From Weissella confusa (GTDB lineage Bacteria > Bacillota > Bacilli > Lactobacillales > Lactobacillaceae), in contig CP168942.1 in NCBI GenBank assembly GCA_041871065.1, positions 808,501-872,500 of the forward strand: a stretch of 64,000 nucleotides of DNA, given 5' to 3'. Positions 33,651-41,967 of the stretch are shown here, one piece after another; position 1 is the stretch's first letter; each line of letters begins with the position of its first letter. The notes under the pieces were generated by a model. The model made no database searches and was not told the origin of the DNA. It was given only the letters and a program-made list of their open reading frames with translations. The translations under genes and the position numbers were made by a program.

Positions 33651-35147
33651 ATGGAATGGCTACTACCGAAAAAAAATCAAGAACGTTTGTCATTGCACCG
33701 TTACCTCAATGCGCAAGAAAGTAACGCGGTGCTAATTAAAGATATTATGGCTGATTTGGGTTGGTCGAGATACATGGTATTGCACAACGTGGAAACGTTG
33801 CGCATCGATTGCCAGCAGATAGGGGATGGCAACGTACCTTACTTGACTCTGGTGGATTCTAACCGTGCCTTGCAGATTGAACAGCTACAAACGATTAGTG
33901 ATACCGCATTGTTGGGTTACTATATTCGAAACTCACTACGCTTTGATGTGTTGATGGACATCTTTTTTGAAGTGGCCCAGTCAAATGAAACGATTGCCTT
34001 CCGCCATTCATCAAGTACGACGGTTGCCCGCGTAACAAAAGTGGAAGTGAATGATGAACTGGCTAAGTATGATATTCACATTTCGAATGACTACCAATTG
34101 GTTGGTGATGAGCGCAATATTCGTATTCTCTTGTTTGAAATGCTTTACACGGCTTATGCTGACCAACCATCACCATTCCCAGATGACATTCGGGCGCTGG
34201 CAGCCAAGGTGGAACACTTGGTCGAAGAACATACGCCAATGCGTGCGACGGTGAAGCGCGCTTTCCGTATTTTCTTCGGTATCTGGATGACGCGTATTCG
34301 CAATGGTCATGTGATTTCATCGAGTGAACCGGATGTTTTCAAGCCAACAGAAGATTTGACGGCCAATGCCAAGATGATTGTTGGTAAATTACAAGAGGCT
34401 TTGCAATCCGCGTACATGGTGAATGAACCGTGGTGTGAGAGCGAGTTGCGTTTCGGCTTAGGATCGATGTACTCGCTTGGCCTTGGTTTTGGGACGTACC
34501 GCATTGATAATTTAGCACCAAAGGCGGCGAAAACTTTTGACAACATTTATCAAGATATTGCAAAGACCTATGAAGAGTTCTTTGGCTTGTCGATGACTGA
34601 AGCGGAATTAGCGGTGATTCGTAAGGCATTGTTCGCCTTGAATTTGCGTCTGCTATACTTCCGCATGACTGGTATTTCAACGCAGCCACGTAAACAATTC
34701 TCAGAACGTGTTTACCCAATTCACGCGGAATTTACACGTCGGGTGCTTGAAAGAATCGCGCCGTACTTTGACCTGCCACATGATAAAATAATCAAGGCCC
34801 TATACAATGAGTACCTTAACACATTTGTAATAGCCTTGGATGCCAGTGAAATTTTGCCGGTCGTGACGGTAACGGTGGATTTGATTGATATGCCGTCATT
34901 GGAGCGTGTTTTGCGTGAACGGATTATGGATTGGCATGCTGTTAATCTGAACTTCACGAAATATTTCACCAACGATACGGATTTGTATGTGTCAAATATT
35001 AAATTATCTGATCAAGTACCGGGATTTGTCTGGCATGCAATTCCAGATCCGGTTGCGGTGCAAGCCTTGCTTGATAAATTAATCGACATCACAAGCACGC
35101 GTTTCTACCAACTAACGGGTAACGCAGCCACAAAGAAGAATCATTAG
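33651..35147 (+). CDS. Mga-family transcriptional regulator
   Basis: 498 residues. Mga-type N-terminal helix-turn-helix region (about 10-60, ESNAVLIKDIMADLGWSRYMVLHNVETL) followed by a long mostly helical part that resembles the PRD-like domains of Mga/AtxA, and a C-terminal alpha/beta part that could be EIIB-like (about 400-490). These regulators respond to sugar-phosphotransferase signalling and often control surface genes. GAAATGAGAG precedes the ATG. Targets are unknown; the surface-polymer region downstream is an obvious candidate. Confidence 0.75.
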   Translation: MEWLLPKKNQERLSLHRYLNAQESNAVLIKDIMADLGWSRYMVLHNVETLRIDCQQIGDGNVPYLTLVDSNRALQIEQLQTISDTALLGYYIRNSLRFDVLMDIFFEVAQSNETIAFRHSSSTTVARVTKVEVNDELAKYDIHISNDYQLVGDERNIRILLFEMLYTAYADQPSPFPDDIRALAAKVEHLVEEHTPMRATVKRAFRIFFGIWMTRIRNGHVISSSEPDVFKPTEDLTANAKMIVGKLQEALQSAYMVNEPWCESELRFGLGSMYSLGLGFGTYRIDNLAPKAAKTFDNIYQDIAKTYEEFFGLSMTEAELAVIRKALFALNLRLLYFRMTGISTQPRKQFSERVYPIHAEFTRRVLERIAPYFDLPHDKIIKALYNEYLNTFVIALDASEILPVVTVTVDLIDMPSLERVLRERIMDWHAVNLNFTKYFTNDTDLYVSNIKLSDQVPGFVWHAIPDPVAVQALLDKLIDITSTRFYQLTGNAATKKNH

Positions 35148-35150
35148 CAA

Positions 35151-35182
35151 AAAGGCCAAACGTTTGCGCGTTTGGTCTTTTT
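35151..35182 (+). terminator. Terminator after the Mga-like gene
   Basis: GGCCAAACG with CGTTTGGTC (one wobble) and a T-run. Confidence 0.85.
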
Positions 35183-35254
35183 ATGTTGGTGACGACTGCC
35201 CAGCCGGACAGCAATTAGCTATAGTAGAGGTAACCAACTAAGGAGGCTATTGCG

Positions 35255-36304
35255 ATGGAAATGGTATTAGAGAAAACGGTGGATGAAGCACCAAAGCGAC
35301 CAACGAAACGCTGGGTCATCACGAAAGCATTTACGGATCAGAACGCACTGAATCCGGCTAATGAAGCGATTAGACATTTTGCAACTGAATTAGGGTTTAA
35401 CTGCTTGGACTGTCCGGAAGACCTCTTGAATTGGTCGGATGCGTTGACGATTCAAGCGGGGGATGTGGTATATCTGGCTTATCCAACATTTTACTTATCG
35501 ATTGAGACTGATGGTAAATATGAGGTCGACATCATCGAAGCGTTGCATATGCGTGGTGCACGAGTGGTGTTACTTGTCGGTGACAGTTTGATTCTGCGTG
35601 AGAAAGTCGCCTGCAGTGAGGGTGAATTAAAGTCTTTGAACAGTGCGGATGTGTTGATTGTGCCGAATAACAAAATGCGGGATCAATTTATCAATATGGG
35701 TGTCACGACACCGATGTTGCATCAGGGTCTATATCCAATCAAGCCAACCCATGAAATGCCTCCGCGTGCCACGTTCAACCGTGACAAGGTGTTTTACACG
35801 GGGAATTTGAACAAAGGACCGTTTTTAAAGACGATTCAACAAAACGCAGTGTCGTTGGAAGTATTTGGCCCAAATGTTTCAGAAGAAATCACCACTAATC
35901 AGAGTCTCAATTATCATGGGTCATTTGCGCATGCTGACTTAACCCAGAAATTAATGGCTGAAACCGGATTTGGCTTGATTTGGGATGGTGATAATTTGCC
36001 AATCTTGTCACGCGTCGGTCGGTATACGCAGTATAACTACCCGTACAAGGCGTCCTTCTATTTGAGTTTGGGGATGCCGCTGATTGCTTGGCGCGGGTCT
36101 GCCGTTGCGGATGTGATCACCCAATATCGTTGTGGCATTTTGTTAAACCGGATTGATGAATTAGGTCCAAAGATTCAGGCTTTGACTGAACAACAGGTGG
36201 ATCGCATGGTTGAAAATGCGCGCAACTTGGGAGAAGAATTGCGCACGGGGCGTCATTTTATGCGCGTGTTAGGGCATGCGGAATTATTTGAAACGGAGGA
36301 ATGA
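35255..36304 (+). CDS. Gtf3-like glycosyltransferase
   Basis: 349 residues with a GT-B fold pattern. It is similar to the Gtf3/beta-1,6-galactofuranosyltransferase group: FYTGNLNKGPFL in the linker to the C-terminal domain, FGLIWDGDNLP for nucleotide-sugar binding, and YNYPYKASFYLSLGMPLIAW near the end. Gtf3 enzymes add the second sugar to Ser-rich adhesins in streptococci and lactobacilli. The stop overlaps the arginine deiminase ATG in an ATGA arrangement, so both are in one operon. AAGGAGG (35241-35247) precedes the ATG. The acceptor is unknown; no Gtf1/Gtf2 or adhesin gene is in the window. Confidence 0.8.
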   Translation: MEMVLEKTVDEAPKRPTKRWVITKAFTDQNALNPANEAIRHFATELGFNCLDCPEDLLNWSDALTIQAGDVVYLAYPTFYLSIETDGKYEVDIIEALHMRGARVVLLVGDSLILREKVACSEGELKSLNSADVLIVPNNKMRDQFINMGVTTPMLHQGLYPIKPTHEMPPRATFNRDKVFYTGNLNKGPFLKTIQQNAVSLEVFGPNVSEEITTNQSLNYHGSFAHADLTQKLMAETGFGLIWDGDNLPILSRVGRYTQYNYPYKASFYLSLGMPLIAWRGSAVADVITQYRCGILLNRIDELGPKIQALTEQQVDRMVENARNLGEELRTGRHFMRVLGHAELFETEE

Positions 36305-36309
36305 GCAAG

Positions 36310-37518
36310 ATGGAACCAGCCTTACAAGTGAATTCTGAAATTGGGCGCTTACGAACCGTTTTGTTAAAACGGCCTGGGGACGAATTAGAAAACATCACCC
36401 CGGCAACGATGACTGACCTATTGTTTGATGACACACCGTACTTAAAAATTGCCCAGGCCGAGCACGATGCATTTGCGGCGACGTTACGTGAACAAGGTAT
36501 TGAGACGCTTTATATTGAGCAGTTAGTTGCCGACGTATTGGCGGATGCCGACATTAGAGCGCAGTTCGTCGCACAGTTCATTGCGGAACAAGGTCATCAG
36601 CCCGATACGCCAGCATTTACGGCATTAATGGGGTATTTACGTGGCTTCAATGTGACTGACCTTGTCGCGAAGCTATATGCCGGGGTGCGCGTCGATGAAT
36701 TTGATCATCGCTTAGAACAGCCGATGCGGACACCATTCTTGATGCAACCATTACCAAATGCGTACTTTACTCGTGACCCACAATCAGTCATCGGAAACGG
36801 TTTAACGATCAATCGCATGACTTATCCAGTACGCCAGGTGGAGTCATTGTTAACGGAATTGGTGATGACCCATCATCCCAGATTTGCTGGGCATGTGAAT
36901 ATTTGGCGGTCGCGGGACGTCGAAACCTGCCTGGAAGGTGGGGATGTGTTGATTTTGAATGCGCATACGTTGGCGGTTGGTCTATCTGAACGGACGGAGC
37001 AGGCTGCGGTGTCAGAGTTGGAGGAAACGTTGTTTAAATCAGCCGATAGTCAAATCGATACGGTTCTGATGATGCAGATTCCGCATAGCCACGCCACCAT
37101 GCATCTGGATACGGTCTTTACGATGGTGAATACCAATCAATTCACGATGTATCCCGGCATATTAGCTGACGGAAATGAAATCGAGATGGTATTGGCACGT
37201 AAGAAATCTTCAGGAGAAGTCGTACTGGGGCGTCGGACGGACTTGCTTGCCACGTTGCGTGAAGTGACAGGTGAAGTTGAGCTGGATTTGATTTTGACTG
37301 GTGATAGTGATCCAGTGGCTGCATCACGCGAACAATGGAATGACGGATCAAACACATTAACCATTGCGCCGGGCGAGGTTGTTACGTATGACCGCAACCA
37401 TGTTAGCAATGACTTGCTGCGAGAACACGGCATCATTGTACATGAAGTGCGGTCGAGTGAACTCTCACGTGGACGGGGTGGACCTCGCTGCATGACGCAA
37501 CCAATTTGGCGTGATTGA
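36310..37518 (+). CDS. arcA: Arginine deiminase
   Basis: 402 residues. All catalytic residues expected for the family are present: D156 (FTRDPQ), E209 (CLEGGD), H265 and D267 (HLDTVF) and nucleophile C394 (GGPRCMTQP). It hydrolyses arginine to citrulline and ammonia, the first step of the ADI route to ATP and acid resistance. ATG 36310 has the better spacing to GGAGGA (36295-36300); ATG 36301 in the same frame overlaps the upstream stop. It lies outside an arcABCD cluster and behind a glycosyltransferase, which is unusual. ornithine carbamoyltransferase, carbamate kinase and antiporter genes must be elsewhere if the pathway is complete. Confidence 0.93.
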   Translation: MEPALQVNSEIGRLRTVLLKRPGDELENITPATMTDLLFDDTPYLKIAQAEHDAFAATLREQGIETLYIEQLVADVLADADIRAQFVAQFIAEQGHQPDTPAFTALMGYLRGFNVTDLVAKLYAGVRVDEFDHRLEQPMRTPFLMQPLPNAYFTRDPQSVIGNGLTINRMTYPVRQVESLLTELVMTHHPRFAGHVNIWRSRDVETCLEGGDVLILNAHTLAVGLSERTEQAAVSELEETLFKSADSQIDTVLMMQIPHSHATMHLDTVFTMVNTNQFTMYPGILADGNEIEMVLARKKSSGEVVLGRRTDLLATLREVTGEVELDLILTGDSDPVAASREQWNDGSNTLTIAPGEVVTYDRNHVSNDLLREHGIIVHEVRSSELSRGRGGPRCMTQPIWRD

Positions 37519-37563
37519 CTCACCAAAAATTTTTAATCGATAAAAAAGCAAGCTAAAATTTCA

Positions 37564-37577
37564 TGTAAGCGCTTAAA
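37564..37577 (+). promoter_or_regulatory. cre-like site upstream of the PucR-like gene
   Basis: TGTAAGCGCTTAAA matches the CcpA cre consensus TGnAAGCGnTTnCA at all but one position. It sits about 100 nt before the PucR-like start. Confidence 0.6.
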
Positions 37578-37673
37578 AGGTTAGTCATTTAACCAGTTAA
37601 TTTAATGTCCGATATTCGGTATACTCAAATTGTAGGCATGAAGAGTTTCATGAATTTTGGGAGGGTATAATTT

Positions 37674-38393
37674 ATGCTTCAGACATTTATGCAAAACTGG
37701 TTGGCTTTGCCGGAGAACGATATCAGCGCAGATAAGTCGTTCGTGAATAAGGCGCGCGCATATGGCGTCGATTTCGGTGAAAAGTATGTTGCAGTTGTGG
37801 TCGAAGGTGACAAGCAGCAACTACCAGATGAGCGCTTGGCATTTGAATTAGATTATTTGCGACGCGTCTATGTGTTGCCGGCAGATGAGGTCGATGACTT
37901 CTTGCCACGATTGCCAAAGCGCGCGTTGGCTGGGGTGGGGATGCCACATGATGACATCAAAGAAAGTGTGAAAGAGGGGATTTTTGCACTGGCGATGACT
38001 CACCCAATGGTCGATGAGATGCGAACGCTGTACTACGAGCATATGATGGATTTAGCTACCATCATCGATGCTGGAGTTATCTATCCAGAAACGGAGCAGC
38101 TCATTCATGATCATTTGGATGATGAGGTGATGCTGACATTGTGGTTGTATGCGACGTTTGGTCAGTCGATGTGCGCTTTGAGTGACGCACTTCACGTCCA
38201 CCGTCGCACGATTCAATATCGTCTCGATAAAATTATGACAGTAACGGGCTTGAATCCACGCATTACATCTGAAGCGTGCACGTTGCTGCTGGCTTATGTC
38301 CGTCGCCGTACGTCAGTGATTGTGCCAGCGTTGATTGAACAATTTGACCGCGTTATGATGCAGAGCGAGCGCCGTCAAGTTGTGAACAGCTAG
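37674..38393 (+). CDS. PucR/CdaR-type regulator with C-terminal helix-turn-helix
   Basis: 239 residues. The C-terminal HTH (LHVHRRTIQYRLDKIMTVTGLNPR, about 178-205) is the hallmark of the PucR/CdaR (HTH_30) group. The N-terminal 170 residues are an alpha/beta domain of no recognised ligand class, shorter than usual for this family. GGGAGG (37660-37665) precedes the ATG. A cre-like site upstream suggests catabolite control. It follows arcA with a 155-nt gap, so a role in arginine or sugar metabolism is conceivable but unproven. Confidence 0.75.
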   Translation: MLQTFMQNWLALPENDISADKSFVNKARAYGVDFGEKYVAVVVEGDKQQLPDERLAFELDYLRRVYVLPADEVDDFLPRLPKRALAGVGMPHDDIKESVKEGIFALAMTHPMVDEMRTLYYEHMMDLATIIDAGVIYPETEQLIHDHLDDEVMLTLWLYATFGQSMCALSDALHVHRRTIQYRLDKIMTVTGLNPRITSEACTLLLAYVRRRTSVIVPALIEQFDRVMMQSERRQVVNS

Positions 38394-38449
38394 GCTTGCA
38401 ACGGTGTGGTACAATAATTTGAGTGAATAAAAAGAAAGTAGATGTCCTC

Positions 38450-38878
38450 ATGGTCGAAATGGTTAAGGACTTGCTGGTCAAGTTCCGCTCTCAAATTTTG
38501 TACTTATTCTTTGGTGTCTTAACGACCGTTGTTAATATTGTGGTGTACGCCTTGTTGCGTATGACGGATATGCCAGTGCAAGTGTCATACTGGTTGGCCT
38601 GGTTTATCACGGTGTTGGTCGCATACCTAACGAACCGCAAGTGGGTCTTTAACAGTCAAGCTAGCACGCCACGCGAGTACTTCGATGAAATCGTCAAGTT
38701 CTATGTGGCACGTTTGGCTACTGGTGTTATCGGATCTGGTATTATGTGGATCGGGGTTAGCTGGTTGCACCAAAACGATATGATTTGGAATATCATTCAA
38801 AATGTCTTCGTGATTGTATCGAACTACGTTTTGAGTAAGTTGGTTATTTTCAAGGCCAAGCAAGAATTCGAAAACTAA
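38450..38878 (+). CDS. GtrA-like membrane protein
   Basis: About 142 residues with four predicted membrane helices, GtrA/DPMS-type: LYLFFGVLTTVVNIVVYALL, the AYLTNRKWVFNS loop that is diagnostic for the family, and two C-terminal helices. Such proteins help move lipid-linked sugars across the membrane for glycosylation of wall polymers. The start is uncertain: ATG 38450 is preferred, but GTG 38423 in the same frame would add nine residues and lies almost at the predicted start point after an extended -10 (TGGTACAAT, 38406-38414). Confidence 0.82.
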   Translation: MVEMVKDLLVKFRSQILYLFFGVLTTVVNIVVYALLRMTDMPVQVSYWLAWFITVLVAYLTNRKWVFNSQASTPREYFDEIVKFYVARLATGVIGSGIMWIGVSWLHQNDMIWNIIQNVFVIVSNYVLSKLVIFKAKQEFEN

Positions 38879-38882
38879 ACTA

Positions 38883-38919
38883 AAAGCGGCGCTCCTGAAT
38901 GAATCGGGAGCGCCGCTTT
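38883..38919. terminator. Bidirectional terminator between the GtrA-like and LCP genes
   Basis: AAAGCGGCGCTCC with GGAGCGCCGCTTT, a perfect 13-bp stem serving the two convergent genes. Confidence 0.88.
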
Positions 38920-38923
38920 GGTT

Positions 38924-39817
38924 TTACTTTGTCTTAAGTGCGTTTTCAATTACGTTGTGCGCACGGTTGATTTCAGTTTCATCCATAATTTGGTATGAAA
39001 CACCATCAATCATCGTACCAGTACCAACCATTTGGTCAGACTTCACGTTGTTACCGGCCTCACGGTAGTTTGATGCCAAGTTCTTAATTGACGTTAGTGA
39101 CACGTCAGTACGAACGTTATCAGCAACGGCGCCAAGGAACTTATCTGACATCACTGTCGTTGGGTTAGATTGCAACTTATCCATCACGGCCTTAATGACC
39201 AATTGTTGACGCTCTTGGCGACCGTAGTCACCACGTGGGTCGTCATAACGCATACGTGAGAAGGCAAGGGCTTCCGTACCGTCAACATGGTAGCTTTGAC
39301 CTTCAACGAAGCTGTATCCTTCGTAGCTAAACGTCAAAGGTGACTTAACCGTAACACCATTAACGGCGTTAACTAGTTGCTTCATACCCTTCATGTTAAC
39401 CAATAGGTAACCATCTAACTTGATGTCGAGCAATTGTTCAACTTCTTCCATGGCAGAGTCGGCTGATCCATATGCATAAGCAGCATTCAACTTCGCATTT
39501 TGACCGTTCAATGAAATCAAAGTATCACGTTGGAGTGACATCATGGTTGATGACTTCGTTGATGGGTTAACGACCATCACCATCATGGTGTCGGTACGAC
39601 CCTTGTAATCACGGCCAAGTGCGCCAGTGTCCGTACCAAGCAATAGGTAAGCAACTGGCTTCTTGTCGCCGGTCTTCTTATCTGATGTCTTTGAAATTTG
39701 CTCGTTGTTTGAGTAAATCTTAGACGTGGTGTTGTGAATCTTGTAGGCCGCCACGCCACCGATAATGACGATACCAGCCAATGCAATTCCTAGTATCCAA
39801 AGCAATACTTTTTTCAT
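38924..39817 (-). CDS. LytR-CpsA-Psr (LCP) family wall-polymer ligase
   Basis: 297 residues. An N-terminal membrane anchor (about 4-25) is followed by the LCP domain: LLLGTDTGALGRDYKGRTDTM, the SLQRDT motif, MRYDDPRGDYGRQERQQ with the Arg/Asp pairs that bind lipid pyrophosphate. LCP enzymes transfer teichoic acid or capsule from the lipid carrier to peptidoglycan outside the membrane. It lies just before the surface-polymer genes but is transcribed away from them. AAGGGAG precedes the start on the minus strand. Confidence 0.93.
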   Translation of the reverse strand: MKKVLLWILGIALAGIVIIGGVAAYKIHNTTSKIYSNNEQISKTSDKKTGDKKPVAYLLLGTDTGALGRDYKGRTDTMMVMVVNPSTKSSTMMSLQRDTLISLNGQNAKLNAAYAYGSADSAMEEVEQLLDIKLDGYLLVNMKGMKQLVNAVNGVTVKSPLTFSYEGYSFVEGQSYHVDGTEALAFSRMRYDDPRGDYGRQERQQLVIKAVMDKLQSNPTTVMSDKFLGAVADNVRTDVSLTSIKNLASNYREAGNNVKSDQMVGTGTMIDGVSYQIMDETEINRAHNVIENALKTK

Positions 39818-40121
39818 ATTGTCAATTCTCCCTTAAATGTCAATCGATGATTATTATAGGGGAGATTTATGCGTGAGGCACTATTAATTTATGAACAATA
39901 ATTGACGATAGGTGAAAAATATGAGCAATTTTGGCATAAAAACCCGTTTTGTTGGTAACGATGGCATTTGTTGCGTATACTTTTTAATACCTAATGCTTT
40001 TTTAGAAGTGCAGAAAATAGTCAGAATTGCAAGGAGCCATACAAACTGATACATTATTAGTAGTATGGATTATCGGACAGGCTGTGAACGGGGGACTGTC
40101 CGTATTTGAGAGGAATATTAA
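39818..40121. other. Gene-free region between the divergent LCP and glucosaminidase genes
   Basis: Plus strand: possible promoter TTGGTA (39952-39957), 18-nt spacer, TATACT (39976-39981), then a leader of about 130 nt with a hairpin CGGACAG/CTGTCCG (40074-40102) ahead of GAGAGGA. Minus strand: TATAAT-like sequence near 39850 for the LCP gene. No gene seen. Confidence 0.5.
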
Positions 40122-41213
40122 ATGGGTATTAAGAAGACAATGGCGGTTGTTGTTGCTGGAACAGCTGCAGTTGCCGGTGGTGCGGCGATTTCTAAACCGT
40201 TAGATGTAACAGCTGCGACATCATCGCAAGTGCAACAGTTTATTAATAGCAACCGCGCTGACGTTATCAATGTGACGAACAAGTACGGTTTGTACGCTTC
40301 AGTTCAAATGGCGCAAGCGGCTTTGGAGAGTTCATGGGGGCTAAGTACCCTAAGTACACAAGCCAACAACTACTTCGGAATTAAGCAAACCAACACGAAT
40401 AACCCAACTTACTGGGCTGATACGTTGGAATGGTCAAACGGTAAGTGGGTGACAATTAAGGCACCATTTGTGAAGTATGCCTCACGTTACGACTCATTGG
40501 AAGCCAATGCCAAGTTGTTGCGTAATGGTTTGACGTGGGATAGTGGTTACTACTCAGGTACTTGGAAGTCAAAGGCCAAGACCTATGCTGATGCTGCCAA
40601 TGCATTGACGGGTAAGTACGCGACGGATCCATCATATGGGTCAAAGTTGATTAACATCATCAAGACGTACAACTTGACTGAGTTGGACAAGCCAGCCAAG
40701 ACGGGTTACTTGCAAGATTCAGATGACCAATGGTACTGGTTTGAATCTGGTGTCAAGTACACAGGTTTCCGCTTCTACATGGGGACGTACTACTACTTCA
40801 TTAACGGTGTTCGTCAAGAAAACCAATGGGTCTCACAATGGGGCTTGCAATACTACGTTGGGAACGATGGCCGTGCTGTTGAAGGCGTTCGCTTCATTGA
40901 CGGTGTCCCATATGACTTCGGTACGAATGGTACGTTTAACTTGAAGGGTAAGGCTTCAGGTTACTTGTATGATGGTTCACCAGCTAACGGTGGTTACCGT
41001 TGGTACGAAAAGGGATCTTTGTACACAGGCTTCCGTTACTACATGGGCACGTACTACTGGTTTGTTAACGGTGTTCGCCAAAACGAAGGTTGGCGTGAAG
41101 CATGGGGTTACAAGTACTGGACTAACAAGGAAGGTCGCGCCGTGCAAGGTTGGCAAACAATCAACGGACAACGTTACTACTTCGGTAACGACGGCACGTA
41201 CTACTTGCGTTAA
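40122..41213 (+). CDS. Secreted glucosaminidase (GH73) with glucan-binding-type repeats
   Basis: 363 residues. Signal peptide (about 1-32), then a GH73 N-acetylglucosaminidase domain (about 34-190) with catalytic Glu in AALESSWGLS (E69) and the NNYFGIK motif. The C-terminal part (about 196-363) has aromatic repeats of the cell-wall/glucan-binding type: units like GFRFYMGTYYYFINGVRQ occur twice, along with GRAVEG/GRAVQGW and FGNDGTYY. The same repeats occur in dextransucrases of Leuconostoc and Weissella. The enzyme probably cleaves peptidoglycan while held on glucan or the wall. Monocistronic. Confidence 0.88.
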   Translation: MGIKKTMAVVVAGTAAVAGGAAISKPLDVTAATSSQVQQFINSNRADVINVTNKYGLYASVQMAQAALESSWGLSTLSTQANNYFGIKQTNTNNPTYWADTLEWSNGKWVTIKAPFVKYASRYDSLEANAKLLRNGLTWDSGYYSGTWKSKAKTYADAANALTGKYATDPSYGSKLINIIKTYNLTELDKPAKTGYLQDSDDQWYWFESGVKYTGFRFYMGTYYYFINGVRQENQWVSQWGLQYYVGNDGRAVEGVRFIDGVPYDFGTNGTFNLKGKASGYLYDGSPANGGYRWYEKGSLYTGFRYYMGTYYWFVNGVRQNEGWREAWGYKYWTNKEGRAVQGWQTINGQRYYFGNDGTYYLR

Positions 41214-41234
41214 TTTAATCATCTAAAAAATATG

Positions 41235-41270
41235 TGCACACTATAGACTGTCTATGGTGTGCGCTTTTTA
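41235..41270 (+). terminator. Terminator after the glucosaminidase gene
   Basis: GCACACTATAGA pairs with TCTATGGTGTGC (one wobble), followed by GCTTTTTA. Confidence 0.8.
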
Positions 41271-41352
41271 TTTGTCTTTTATTCTGATACAGTGGCGAAG
41301 GGTTATTTTAAATAATGACAGTTTGTCAGTAAATGTAGGGGAGAAATAGACA

Positions 41353-41964
41353 ATGGGGATGATAAAGTGGGGCGTTTGTTTAGTGGTGTGTTCCGTGATT
41401 GGCGCAGCAAGTCTGTGGCTAGCGACGCGTAATGTGCCGGATAGCTATGTGGCGACGCGACAAATGTATATCGGGAATAAACAAACAACTGGGGATATTG
41501 GTCGATTTAATGCGGATAGCTTGCTGATTAAGTCGTATCTGAAAGCGGCGAAGGATTCAAAAATTGTTGATGAGGTGCAAGGACGTCTGGCAAAGCGTGG
41601 GGCACATCTATCACGACAACAATTACGTGAAATGGTGACCTTTGAACAAGATTTAAATACGTTGATTGTGGATCTATCAGCGAAAGCAGAAACAGCGGAG
41701 TTAGCGGCCAGTTTAACAAACACGTATGTTGAAGTTTTCGCGGAAGTTGCACCAACATTGATGGCGGACATGCCACATCCAGAATTGCTGTCAGCCACGC
41801 GACCATCTGAAGCGAAGAATGTGGCGTTGTATGAGACGAAGAAGGTACTGGTATACGGTGGCACGATTGGCGCGGCAGTTGGACTGGTGTTTATGTTTTG
41901 GCGTCGCGTCGTGCGTGAAACCTGCCAACAACGTCGTACCAGAACGTCACGTGTGCAGGGCTAG
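41353..41964 (+). CDS. Wzz-like polysaccharide chain-length regulator, copy 1
   Basis: 203 residues with membrane helices at both ends (about 5-25 and 173-191) and a helical extracytoplasmic middle part, the Wzz/CapA topology. It is paralogous to the 213-residue protein at 58353: both have a SRLMYIG/TRQMYIG segment after the first helix, and a YGG-G-AAVGLG second helix. Each copy is followed within 10 nt by a Wzy-like polymerase gene. No kinase domain is present. It probably sets glycan length for the adjacent polymerase. The stop is 3 nt before the next start. Confidence 0.75.
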   Translation: MGMIKWGVCLVVCSVIGAASLWLATRNVPDSYVATRQMYIGNKQTTGDIGRFNADSLLIKSYLKAAKDSKIVDEVQGRLAKRGAHLSRQQLREMVTFEQDLNTLIVDLSAKAETAELAASLTNTYVEVFAEVAPTLMADMPHPELLSATRPSEAKNVALYETKKVLVYGGTIGAAVGLVFMFWRRVVRETCQQRRTRTSRVQG

Positions 41965-41967
41965 CGT

